Source: Erythroxylum novogranatense
Lineage: Eukaryota; Streptophyta; Magnoliopsida; Malpighiales; Erythroxylaceae
DNA length: 64,000 nucleotides
Direction: 5' to 3'
Assembly (NCBI GenBank): GCA_029891385.1
Contig: CM057233.1
Span: 33,276,540-33,340,539 of the forward strand
A program made the position numbers and the translations under genes. The notes below the pieces were generated by a model that saw only the letters and a list, made by a program, of their open reading frames with translations, was not told the DNA's origin and made no database searches. Positions within the stretch are counted from its first letter, which is position 1. Each line of letters opens with the position of its first letter. Positions 10,146 through 21,262 of the stretch are shown in pieces.

Positions 10146-12349
10146 TCGTCTGTTTTTTCGCTTCGTCTGCCTTTTGTTTCTTCTAGGTTACTGTTCTATT
10201 TTCGATCCATCGGAAGATAGAATTTGTCTTTGAGATCTTCATGAAAGTTGTAGATCTTGAAGTTCTCTTTCAAATCATATAAAGAACACCTTGATTTGAT
10301 ATCTGTAGGGAAGGTTATAGCAACTTTTCCCTTCCTTTTGTTTTTTTGCTATCTTCTGTGTTTTGTCATCTTCTATCTTTTTGGCCATAATTTTACTATC
10401 CGACCTCCGAATGACCCAATTTTTGAACCCTTAGATTCCTAACAATTTTTTTGATCTCCATGTAAGGTTATAGATTTTGGCATTGATATGAAAAAAGTTA
10501 TATTAAATTAAGTAAGGGTATTGATTATAAGAGTAGGGTTTGGATATTCTACTAAATATGCTTCAGTATTATGATGATTTTTGAATCAGTAGAGCTCCGA
10601 GTAAGATAAACTAAAGACATGGAACCACAAATGGTATGAAGAAGTTAAAGTCAAATTCAGTTTCTAAAAGGTTTAAATTTCTGATAGAAGTTGTGCATAG
10701 TATGCTGATTTGGACAAGAGCAGTCCAAAAAGGTTTGAAGTGTATCTTTTGAATCACTGACCCAAATGGAATGATTTTGGTATCATTGGAAACATAAGAT
10801 AATAGAGAAGATTCTTCTAGAGTAAAGTGATATGTCAGAATATTCAAGGGTACTTTTGGCAAGACACTTACGTGTAAAAGACATAAGGCATAAATGGAAG
10901 GGCAGAATTGGAAGAAGAAGTGTTATCTTGCCTATAAATGGAAGGAAGCAGAAGAGAATAAGAAAAGGAGAAAGAAAGAGAAAGAGAGAATGTTCTGAAA
11001 AGAGAGAGAAATACAAAGAGAAGAATAGAATGAGAGAGAGAAGAGAAACCAAGCTAGGGTTTCAATTTCCTTAGCCTATAAGAGAGATTTTGGATTGTTC
11101 AAGAAGAGAAAAAAATAAAGAAAGAGAAGAGCTTCCATTTGAGCCAAGGACTTCCTTTGGTGAAGAGACCTATTTCAGTTAGATCAACTCACGGAGTACA
11201 CATTAAAGATGCAACAGGAAAGAGCCTTAGAGACCTCAGGTTGTTTGTAAAGAGAAGAGACATTCGGAGTAAATGTACAAGCAAGGATTTCTAAGGTGGA
11301 TTTCATGTTTATAATTAAGTAATGAGCCTTTAATGTTTTTCTTCTAAGTCAAGAAAACAAAATGATTTCGATTACTTCATAATGTTGCCTATATTGCTTT
11401 CGAATGATTTTCAAAACTGCTACATGTTTCGGTTTATGAATTTTTGTTGATGAATTTCAAAATAAAGATGGAAATGCATTGAAACATTTTATGTTATGCC
11501 TTGAAAAATGTCATGGCATTTTGTACATTTGGAAAAGAAGAAGAAGTATGAGCATTTGATAAAGTGATTTGAGCATGATTATGTGCTTCTGTCTGGGCGA
11601 GAGTGGAACCATTCTGTTCATCATGCGCACGTTGACAAGAGCCTTCTCCCGGTTGCCTGTTTGTGGCATATGAGCTCCAAAAAGGACTCATCCTGTTCAT
11701 GGTGTAAACTTCGGTTTCACAATTATGTTTCCATGGAACCCTCGAGACATTTGTTTGTGCATTGCATCTTTGAATTGTAATAAATGTTGCATAACTGAGT
11801 GTTATGCTTTGATGGTTACATATATATGTTATGTTTATGTGAAGATATTTCTCTAACTATGAATTCTAAACTGAAATTTCGAATTTGGTTGAGAATTTGA
11901 GAATGAAAGGTTTTTAAATTCATTATGATTTTTATATGAAAAATGAACATTTCAACGGTTTTGCTTATGCTTTATTATAAACTATTACCCAAGAGCTATC
12001 AAGCGTACCCCCTCTTTGTCCCTTCCTCAGGTATTTTGATAAGAAGTCAAGAAAGCAAGAGCAGGAAGCAAATACTTTAGATTTGCCTACTTTGTATGTT
12101 TGAGTTTTGATAGAGTCGTAATGTTTATACTAGTTATTTCGGATTATGATATATTAGAACTTGTAAAACCCTTTGATTTGAGGGTAGTGAAATGTAAATG
12201 ATCATATTTTTAATTGTAAGAAATGTATTGAGAAGTATGATGGATGTAAATATTAGTTTAAGTTTTTGGATATTCGCAAGTTAGTTGGGTTCCGGAAACA
12301 AGTCCCAATAATATAGGCGCAAGTATTAACCTTATGACTTTGTTAATTT
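10146..12349 (+). mobile_element. Long LTR-like sequence, probably Ty3/gypsy (borders unclear)
   Basis: Non-coding DNA with phrases shared with the solo LTR at 14267-17036: TTCATGAAAGTTGTAGATC and GGCCATAATTTTACTATCCGACCTCCG (about 10235-10410), the GCACGTTGAC...GAGCCTTCTCCCGGTTGCCTG block (about 11620-11665) and the CATGGAACCCTCGAG block (about 11735). A TATA-like CCTATAAATGG at about 10930 is followed by about 120 bp of almost pure purine (10935-11050), as in the leader of long plant LTRs. The left border runs into the tandem array and no CA end was identified. No protein-coding region is supported. Confidence 0.55.
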
Positions 12350-13430
12350 TTAGGAAACTAGGGCGAGGTGATATGAAACCAAATTCTATACTCATTTAGT
12401 TAGTGGATCAATCGATCAAGAGAACATTTAATGTGGTGGAGTATGTCATCGTTAAAATGGACATATTCATTATCCCCGTGGACTTCGTGGTATTAGATTT
12501 TAAAGAGGATAGGAATTGCCCATTCATTCTTTAAAGGCCATTCATGAATACTGGGAGACCTCTGATTGATGTTCATGAAGGTAAATTGATTCTTTAGATT
12601 GGTGATGATCATGTAGAGTTTGACATAAATAAAGTCTTGAAGAGTCTGAAAGAAACCAACTCATGTATAAAGATAGACATCATTAATGACTGTATCAAAG
12701 AGCAGGGAGAGTTGTGATGAAGAAGCGAGAGGAAACTAAATGTGAAGAAGAAGGAGAGAAGCAGGTGTTAGGTGTCCAAACACATCAAGACATTTTAGTG
12801 AGAACAAAAGCACCTATACCTCCCTCCATTGAAAAGCCACTGCCTCTTGAGTTGAAGCCTTTAACTACACACCTTAGGTATATCTTTGTAGGTGAGGGCC
12901 AAACTTTATCCATCATTATCTCGAACTAGCTGGATGGGGAACAAGAGAGCTAGATGGTTAAGATCGTTGGGAAGTGGGTGAAGGCTATGGGATGACAAAT
13001 ATATGCCATACTAGGAATAATTCCTAATATGGTCACATATAGGATTACCCTCGAAGAAAGAAGGAGAGCAGTTAAGGAACAACAAAGAAGATTAAATCTC
13101 TATATAAAAGAAGTGGTCATTAAATTATTACATGCAAGTATCATCTACCTGGTTTCAAATAGTGAATTGGTTAGCCTAGTGCAAAATGAACCTAAAAAAG
13201 GAGTTATGATGGTAATGGAGAGTGAAAGTGGTGAGATGATTTCCACTCAAATAATCATAGGTTGGAGAGTGTGTATTGATTATTAGAAGCTTAACAACAT
13301 AACTAAAAAGGATCATTTTCCTCTTCCATTTATGGATCAAATGATAGAAAGGGTGAGTGACCATGTATTTTACTATTTCCTAGACGGATATTCAGTCTAC
13401 AATCATATTTTTATCTATTCTAAATAAGAT
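12350..13430 (+). pseudogene. pol: Ty3/gypsy protease-RT fragment (Athila/Tat-like), degenerate
   Basis: Conceptual translation gives a plant gypsy aspartic-protease C-terminal region (IPVDFVVLDFKEDR, then RPF and TGRPLIDVHEGKL, about 12460-12600). A linker follows with PPSIEKPLPLELKPLTTHLRY (12816-12880) and the N-terminal RT region: RITLEERRRAV, RRLN, IIGWRVCIDY, then KLN, KKDHFPLPFMDQM and FLDGYSVYN (about 13040-13405). Stops and frame changes occur throughout; two pieces stay open (12714-12929 and 13029-13286). The homology ends abruptly before the RT catalytic YxDD region, so most of RT, RNase H and integrase is missing. The motif wording fits the Athila/Tat branch. No functional product is expected. 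Confidence 0.8.
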
Positions 13431-14031
13431 TAGTGTCAAAAAATAATAAGAGTATTGCAGATCGCCTGAATGCCATAGAGGCGCAAATGAAGGAGCCCGC
13501 ATAGCATCAATGTCAACAACACCATGACATGAAGAAAATACTTAAGTATTTTGCTGTGCATGGTGTTTAGGTTCAATCGCCCACAACATCACCACCTCAA
13601 TCTCCATAAGTCTTCTTGATTTAATCTTTTCATTATTGTTATTTATTTATATTTGTGTTGTTTTCACATTAAGGATAATGTGTTGTTCAAGTGTGGAGAC
13701 ATTTATGCATTAGCATTTCATTGGTGTGTGAGTTTGGCATTTGCATTGTGTTAATTTTTTATTAGGTTAACATTGTGTGGAATAAATTGTGTGAATGTGT
13801 CAATGATATGAATTGAATGGAATTAGTTTAGTTTTGAACATGGTTATTTAAATAGTAAAGGCATAGTAACTTGTGATTTTGTGTTTTAAATGTCTTTGGG
13901 ATGAATATGCATGTTAATTAGGGTATGACTCCTATTCTTTAACTTTATGAAATTTGTTTATATACATTTATAATTATAGTCAACCGAATTGGTTAGCATT
14001 ATTAGTACCCTATAAGAGAATGATTGATTAA
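13431..14031 (+). other. Non-coding gypsy 3' remnant
   Basis: AT-rich DNA without frames. Around 13670-13705 the phrase GGATAATGTGTTGTTCAAGTGTGG resembles the sequence after the last ORF of Athila-type elements. This suggests that the gypsy copy lost everything between RT and its 3' untranslated region. Confidence 0.4.
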
Positions 14032-14146
14032 GAAGAACAAAAACAACCTCTATATTTTGTAAGGGTAAGGTTGCATACTATTGGACCTCTCTAGACCCCA
14101 CAACTCAGCGGGATTTCAAGTGAATGTTGATGATGATGATGATTGA
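14032..14146 (+). repeat. SINE or RTE-LINE 3' tail with (GAT)n end
   Basis: The block AACAACCTCTAT, then GTAAGGGTAAGGTTGCATAC, GGACCTCTCTAGACCCCAC and GCGGGATTTCA ends in (GAT)n. This word order matches the conserved 3' region shared by plant Au/TS-type SINEs and RTE-like LINEs, which end in short TTG/GAT-like repeats. I do not recognise a Pol III box A/box B head upstream, so this may be a truncated copy. Confidence 0.5.
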
Positions 14147-14266
14147 TTAATAATAAATAAGGTAAGCTAAGAAATAAAAAAGGCATATTAAATAAAATTA
14201 TGATTCCACTAGACCTTTTTAAGAAAATTGGGTTAAGAATAAAGTTGATAGTCAATTGAGAGTTAT

Positions 14267-17036
14267 TGTTGGGCCCCGAAAAATTTTTCATTTATTTAAT
14301 TGATTATTTATTGATTTATTTGCTATTCTTGCTTTAATTGTTTTAATTATGTGTTTATATAGAAATATATTTTATTGAGTCTTGGAATTAGCAAGTATGA
14401 TTGGGATTAGAAGTTAGAAATTAAATGAAGGCTTGGACTTAATATTGGAAAGTATGGGCTTTAGAATTTAAGTGGTTAAGTGTAGTGGGCTTGTGAGGAG
14501 AAGGAGAGCCCAAAGCCTTTTGGAGGTAGGTTTTTAAGTTGAGAATAAGTGAATTAAAGGAAGAGGAGAAGAAGTAAGTGTCGTAGAGAAAAGAAAAGGA
14601 AAGAAAGGAAGAGAAGCAAAAACGTGAGAGAAGAAAGAAGGAGAGCTTTCGGCCAAGAAAAAGGGAGAGTCGTGGGAAGCTTGAAGGGAAGAAGAAAGAA
14701 GAGGAAGAAGAGGAGAAAATTACTTGTGAGAGGTAAGTTCCATCTTTGCTTAAGCTAGGTTTAAGAATGGTGTAGGATGGAAGTTAGGGTTTGTGTAAAG
14801 ATTGAAGAAAGATAGAGAGAAAGGTGAGATCTATGGATTTTAGGGACTTTTAAGCTAAGGTTATGATTATTCTAGCTTAAATGTCCTATGGGTAGGTTAG
14901 GTTTAAAGTTTATTTTCATCTTTGCTTGATTTATGAATATTATGACTTTCTTTTAAAATGTATTTATTGAATGAAGTATGATTTAATTGAAGGAACTCAA
15001 GAAAATCCCACTCAAGACTAGGAGGAAGGGAAATCTTGAATTCGGATACCGACGATAGGTGGGCAACATTTTTTTATAGTTGTTGTGTAATGGAAAAATG
15101 CCCTATGTGTGCTATCTTTGTTAAATGGTGTGTATATTGAAAGTGTTTTCATTTGGTTTGCAAGAAAAAGAAAGAAACTATGATGATTTGATAGAATGGT
15201 AGAAGCATAAAATGCTATGCTTGTGCCTTAATGTGTGAACATAAATTGGTTGTGATTGGGCAAGAGAGAACCTACTTCGATAGTCACGTGCACGTTGACC
15301 CCCCTTAGCCTTCTCTCGGCTGCCTGCTTGAGGCTTACGAGATCCGAAAAATGGACTCGTCGTGTTTACGGTAAACTTCAGTTTTCGTCGTGTTTATGGA
15401 ACTCTCGAGCCAATTGTGTGCATTTTAGCATTTAATTGTGTTTATGATGAATAATATATGTTTGATTGATATAAATCCTCATGCTATGTCTTATGTGATG
15501 ATTTTGAGTTATTGGTGTTTTATATGATAAATTGCCATCGTTTTGGATTTGTAATTGTGTGTTTTGTGTGTGGCTCATTACTCGATGGCTATAAACATGT
15601 TAGCCACTGAGCCGTGTTAGCTCACCCCATTCTTCCTCCTCAGGTGCAAATTCAAGTTGAACCCGGAACCTTGCAAGGCATCGGACATAACTCCAAGATT
15701 TAGGCACTTTTGTATTAAGTTAGTAACTAGCTCTTGGATAGCTTTATAAGCATATCAAGCATTGAGCATCTCATGTATTTTGTATTTTGTACTTGACTAA
15801 TGATGGATGTGCCGATATGTACTTAAAGCTATGATTGAACTCTTATGATCGGAAAGGTGTATGAGAGCTCTAGTACTCTCCCCATCATGTGAAATTGTTC
15901 ATTTCCGATCTATCTATGGCCTTGAAAGAGTATGTGTATGAGTATTTTGATTATTGAGTTGCTGTTGAGTTTTTGACTTTGGGAGAACTCGCTGGAAACT
16001 TGCTATGGTTTTTGTGCTGTTGTAGTGAGCTGTAGAGCTCTCCCAGGATGTTTTATGAGCTAATTATGATGTGTTAAATTGGTAGGTGTGAGTTGTTAGA
16101 ATTAAATGCAGGTGCTGTCTAGATGGCATATTCTTAGCAGAAGCTTTGAGTCCACTTTTGACCCTTATAGAGTTGGATTTTAGGTCGGTGATCTTCATGA
16201 AAATTGTATATAATTCTTTTACCTTTCCATAGACACTAAGTTTGCTAAATTTGAAGCTCGGAGTCAAAAGTTATGAGAGTTAGAAGTTAGGTAGGTCGGG
16301 CTGCAGGACGGGTCGCCCAGACGCTCGCGGGCGAGCGAGCGCTGGTCGCTCGCCCATGTGGGCGAGCAGCAGACGCTCGTGGGCGGGCGAGCGCTAGGCG
16401 CTCACCCATGCCGAGCGTCCGCGCGTTTGGGGTCGGTCTTTGGCCGACCGACCCCTCTCCCTTCTTTTGGCCATAACTTTTTGCATAGACCTCCAATTAA
16501 GCTGATTTTTGAAGCGATGAAATCCTACGAAAATTTTCTATCTTTTTATGCATGATTTATCAACATTTCTTTTAAATTGAAAAAGGTGGTTTGAAACAAA
16601 GTGTGGAGGTCGGTTGATCAAGTCTGAATATACTTCACTAATTTTAAAATATCTTGAGCTATAGAGCTCCGATTGAGGCGATTCTTATTTCAAATTAAAT
16701 TAGAGAAATAAACCTACAAGTTTTATGAAGGAACCGATTGGCAATTTAGCCTCTAAAGTTTTTAAATTCTGACATGAAGTCGGTTGAGGGTCAGTTTTCA
16801 CTGTTTTCTTTAAGATAGTATTTTAACCATAACTCCTTCATTTCTAATCCAAATTGAGCATTTTCAGTGGCGTTGGAATCGTGATATCATGAGGAAAAAT
16901 TTTCTTAAAAAACAAATCCCAAATTTTCTATTAAAAGTTTCTCTATTTGTGGTCAGTTTGTGTTCGGTTTTGGGTCCTCTATGCTTATGTATGCTTTATG
17001 GGTCTGAATGTTGGGCCTCGGAGACGGGGTCCAACA
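14267..17036 (+). mobile_element. Solo LTR, 2,770 bp, long-LTR Ty3/gypsy type
   Basis: Starts TGTTGGGCCCCG and ends GGGGTCCAACA, so the termini are inverted repeats. Flanks GTTAT (14262-14266) and GTTGT (17037-17041) fit a 5-bp TSD with one change. There is no PBS, PPT or coding sequence on either side, so this is a solo LTR left by recombination. A purine-rich stretch (about 14560-14720) resembles a leader. A GC-rich repeat module lies at 16310-16450. The last 30 bp can form a hairpin (TGTTGGGCC...GGTCCAACA), and the same arrangement ends the LTR at 45387-47999. Confidence 0.82.
16310..16450. repeat. GC-rich quasi-palindromic repeat module inside the solo LTR
   Basis: Dense copies of GCGAGCG/CGCTCGC (for example CGCTCGCGGGCGAGCGAGCG) in otherwise AT-rich DNA. 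It is flanked by AGGTCGG and, on the right, by GGCCATAACTTTTT...GACCTCCAATTAAGCTGA. Similar flanks surround different repeat modules in other LTRs of the window. Confidence 0.75.
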
Positions 17037-17202
17037 GTTGTGATATAGCTGAGTAACCGGGGGCATTCATGACAAAATATTTTTCTTCGCGTCAAAAGTA
17101 TATAATTACACTCGAACAAAGAAAAATAAACAATGTGACCTAATTGAATAATTGGGGGACATTCATGACATGATGTTTGCCTTCGCATCAAAAATCTATC
17201 CT
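17037..17202. other. Host DNA between the solo LTR and the LARD
   Basis: 166 bp containing two related GGGGG(A)CATTCATGACA...CTTCGC(A/G)TCAAAA stretches about 100 bp apart. Possibly older LTR sequence; no gene seen. Confidence 0.4.
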
Positions 17203-20200
17203 TGTAACATCCCACTCCCGCATGACCCGAACCCGACATCGATGATGATATCCGAGCCCGTGCCCTGCGAGGGTAGTGTGCTACATCACTCAGTCAAAAA
17301 AACTCAGTATAAATTTTTTTTCAAAACATAAACATGCACAATGCGGAAAACAATTAGCATAACAATCATTGGTAACTACAATGACCACGGGGGCCCTTTT
17401 TATCAATACAAATTAATTCAGTATGTTGACTTTACAACATGACCTAATCATTTGTACAAACATTCAGAAAATTCAATTTTTTTATCAGACACTAATGCAG
17501 ACGCGAACTGATCCCAACCTCTTTTCTCGCTCACATGCGGTTGCTATACACCCGTTGCCAAACGGGGTATTCTTCTGGGTCCTGAAAAATAATTACAAAT
17601 TTTAGGTGAGTTTTGCGAACTCAGTGAGTGACCATCATCGATGGTTCACCCAGTCACATCACACAATTTGCATACGTCGAACTTTATTTCATATTGCACA
17701 TTCACACACACATCTACAGAATTCCACATTCATATTGTTCATATTTGATACAAGCATATGAGATTAACTTTCCATTTATTATTTTGTTGTGACCAAGTGC
17801 CTAAGCTGTCCCTTATAGGGCTCATTAATAACTGTCCTTTATCCGTTGGAGGATACAGGGCTCATTAACGTTGAGCCTGAGACTCTGAATCACTTATAAA
17901 CTCAAGGCTCATTTTTGCTCGTTGAGCTTAAAGCTCTAATCGGTGGCGACTCTGGTCACAACAGCCATTATGTTTCATGCAACACTCAAGCATATCACAG
18001 TTATTTCAAAATTTCACATTCAGAAGTACCATATGATTGTTATCACATAAGTATAAGGCATTTTGCCTTTCACTCAATCAAGGAGATCAAATCAAATGCA
18101 TATGAAATGCTTATGTGACACTTTTCTAATTTATTACGGTATTGTGACCGAGCACCTAAAACTGTCCAAATATGGGCGCGTTAATCATTGAGCCTGAGGC
18201 TCTGAATCATTGTGGGCTCAAGACCAAAATACATTGACCTTTTAGCTCTCGGTGGCTGCTCCGGTCACAACTGTCATTAACTGATCATGCATTCATGCAT
18301 GGAATGCATATGTCGTAATAAGGCAATATCCACATCACAATCATTTCCAAATTATCACATTAGAACAAATAGTTCACAATTAATCCCATTAAAATCACAA
18401 TCACATTAAATCACACAAATAACACTTCTATGTCATAATATCCCAATACATCGGACCTTCTGTCCGGAATCCATAATCATAACACAAGCCCACCATTATT
18501 CACCACAGAATTATAAGCAAATAATAATTGAGGAACCGTCTAGGTCACTCACCAATAGCTTCCGAGCTAATGCCTGGAAGTCTCAACAATGTTGGTGGGC
18601 TGACGTTTCAAATGCGTCTCTATAACAAGTCAAACACACATTGTCCAATTAGAAACATTTAATAATGCACATGTAGCAATTTAAAATGTGTACAATGCAT
18701 GTTCGTGACATTCCCGGCACTATTCCAAAATTCCCATCACAATATTTTTCTCTAAATTTTAGAAACTCATTGACACCAAAATCACTCAATTCGTACCTCT
18801 ATAGGTCCAATTATTGCTAAAACCGAGACTATACACTATACCCAATTTCACTCCAGAAATTGAACATCTTAAGGACTGAATAGAAATTTGATTCCTTCAG
18901 ATAACTTGTAGCCCCATGTCTCTAGTTTAATTAGGAACAAGAATCACCTCATTTGGATCTCAAAAGATCGAGATATCACCAAAATACTGAAGTATGTTTA
19001 GACTTTTCCAACCGATCCTCTCACTTTGATCTAATCAATCCTTTTCAATTTAATCTCAAAATCCATAAATTTTCATGGAGAGGTAGAGGATTTTCTTAGG
19101 AATCTAACGCTTTAAAAATCAGATAAATCGGAGGTCGGATGGAAAAGTTATAAGAAAAAGAGTGAAGAGAGGTCGGGTCAGGAAAACATGACTACTAATG
19201 CATGTAAAAATTACATGCATCAGTCAACTAGTCGAAGACCTCCTAGTCGACTAAGTCATCTACAGTGGTTAACTTGGAAAACTCTGGTCTTTTCTTTTTC
19301 CGACAACCCAACTTCCCCAATTCATAACTTTTTACTCAGAACTCCAAATTGAACAAACTTGGTATTAATAGAAAGCTAAAAGAAAACTCTACAAATTCTA
19401 TGCGGAGATTAAGAACCAGATCTGCCTTTAAAGGGGTCAAAAATCACCTCAAAGTAACCGTTAGATAACCATCATCCTACACAATGACAAAAACTCTAAA
19501 CATCATAATTCTCTACTCCATTGTCCAAAAATCACAAATGAGGTCTCATTGGAAAGATCACAGAAAATCCTACAAGTTTCATGAAGGGCTTGAAAACCAA
19601 TTTCACCTCTAATAGTGTCAAAAATTCAATCAAAGTTACTGCCTTCACATTAACATTCACAACAGTACAAAACAGTAAAACATTTTTCCAAAATCATATC
19701 TTTCCATTACCTTTTCCAAAAATTCCAAGTTTTATACCAAAAGAAAGATCAGAATATAAGCTATAACTTTCATGAACAACTTGGAAGCAAACTCAACCTC
19801 TAAACAAATCAAATTCTCAATCAAATTTTCTTCCTATATAAGTCATTCTCAACAGTAACATAATCTTCCAAAACGCATAACTTTCTATCCCATTATCAAA
19901 AAATTACATACTCTATATCACTGAAAAGATAAGAAAACATGCTACAATTCTCATGAAGGACTTAGAACCAAATTCCATATCTAACTAGATCAAATTCTCC
20001 TATTATTGTGGCTACCCTGTTAAAGAGTGTTAAATCAACCATTTCACCTAAACCATGTCCAAACTTTAACAATCCATAACTTATAATTCTTACATCCACA
20101 ATTAGCATATTATACATCATTTCAAAGCTAAGATGTTCCTCTACAACTTTACATAAGACCACTTGAGCTAAATCAGACCATAATAGCCCAGAATTGGCTT

Positions 20201-21247
20201 CAAACCTCAGTAACTACAAAACCTACACACTTAGAGACCTTGACACACATAACACATTCATTCTTTGAAAACCATATGAAATTTAGCAAGTCATAACTTT
20301 CAATATAAAAATTGAAAAATGTCATACTTAGTGGAAATAGAAAGCTAACAAGATACTATTCAACTTTCATGAAGATCAATTTCACAAAATCTATCTACTT
20401 TAGCCTAGAAAAATCCCACAAAGATTCAAGTCACAAATCATTCAATGCTAGAATCACCACTATTCACCCTGCACATATATCTCACTTTCAAGTAAAATTC
20501 AAAGAGGGAAAGGCTTAGGTTTTCACTTATGTGTGAATAAGGAGGAGCAAGCAAGTAACAAGGATGAGCCTTTTGCATGTAGGATGAAGAACCAATGAGG
20601 AAGGAGAAGAGAAGAGCACCCACGAATGAGAAGAAAAAAAACTTTTAAAAACTCACCTTTCTCACTTTCTAACTTGAAGTGTCATGGAAGCACTCACCCA
20701 TTAGGTTATTTATATTAAACCTAAGTCTAAGACATAGTAGGCAAGTGACATGTGTCACTTGCCACTTGTCTTGTTTTTAATGATTCATTTATTTTCTTTC
20801 CAATCACAATTCAATTTCTAGTCCAATTTCTCTCCAAATTCTAATGGCTCATATTAAAAATTTCTAAAATCATGTCTTTAATTTTTAGTGCCATTGGACA
20901 GTCATTTTCAGTACCGAAAATCCAATCAGTCCGCCACTTGACAATTTTTCCGATCCGGAAAGGTATCTCGAAAAATTTCTAGAAAAATTTCTAAAATTTC
21001 CCAAAAATGTAAAACACACAAAAATCTACTTCAATTCAAGTTTCAAACACAACAGTAACATTTTTCAAATAAACACATATACTGGAAAATGTCATGAATG
21101 CATGTACAGTCATGTGTATATAAAAAAATTACAATTTATGTATATATAGAGACCATATGATGCATGATCATGTCGAGATACGTTTACACACTCAAAACCC
21201 GTCCCAAATTACTATTTTACCCCTCCCATCGGTGATGGGATGTTACA
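17203..21247 (-). repeat. 3' LTR of the LARD (4,045 bp)
   Basis: Plus-strand ends are TGTAACATCCC and GGGATGTTACA. It is collinear with the other LTR except for about 602 bp missing near 20505. It holds a TATA-like site on the minus strand at 20706-20717 and a small inverted-repeat module (ACTAGTCG...CGACTA) near 19220-19255. Confidence 0.88.
20706..20717 (-). promoter_or_regulatory. TATA-like box of the LARD 3' LTR
   Basis: On the minus strand TTAATATAAATAACC lies about 530 bp inside the LTR start. The same motif occurs in the other LTR at 28683-28694. Confidence 0.45.
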
Positions 21248-21262
21248 ACTCTCCCCTCCTAA
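21248..21262 (-). other. Polypurine tract of the LARD
   Basis: Minus strand TAGGAGGGGAGAGT directly precedes the LTR start TGTAACATCCC, just after the gypsy-type phrase GGACGAAATT. Confidence 0.75.

Noticed and set aside
16287..16555. Ala/Arg-rich frames on both strands of the GC-rich block
   Set aside because: They arise from the GCGAGCG repeats; GC-rich composition removes stops, and there is no homologous frame in related LTRs.
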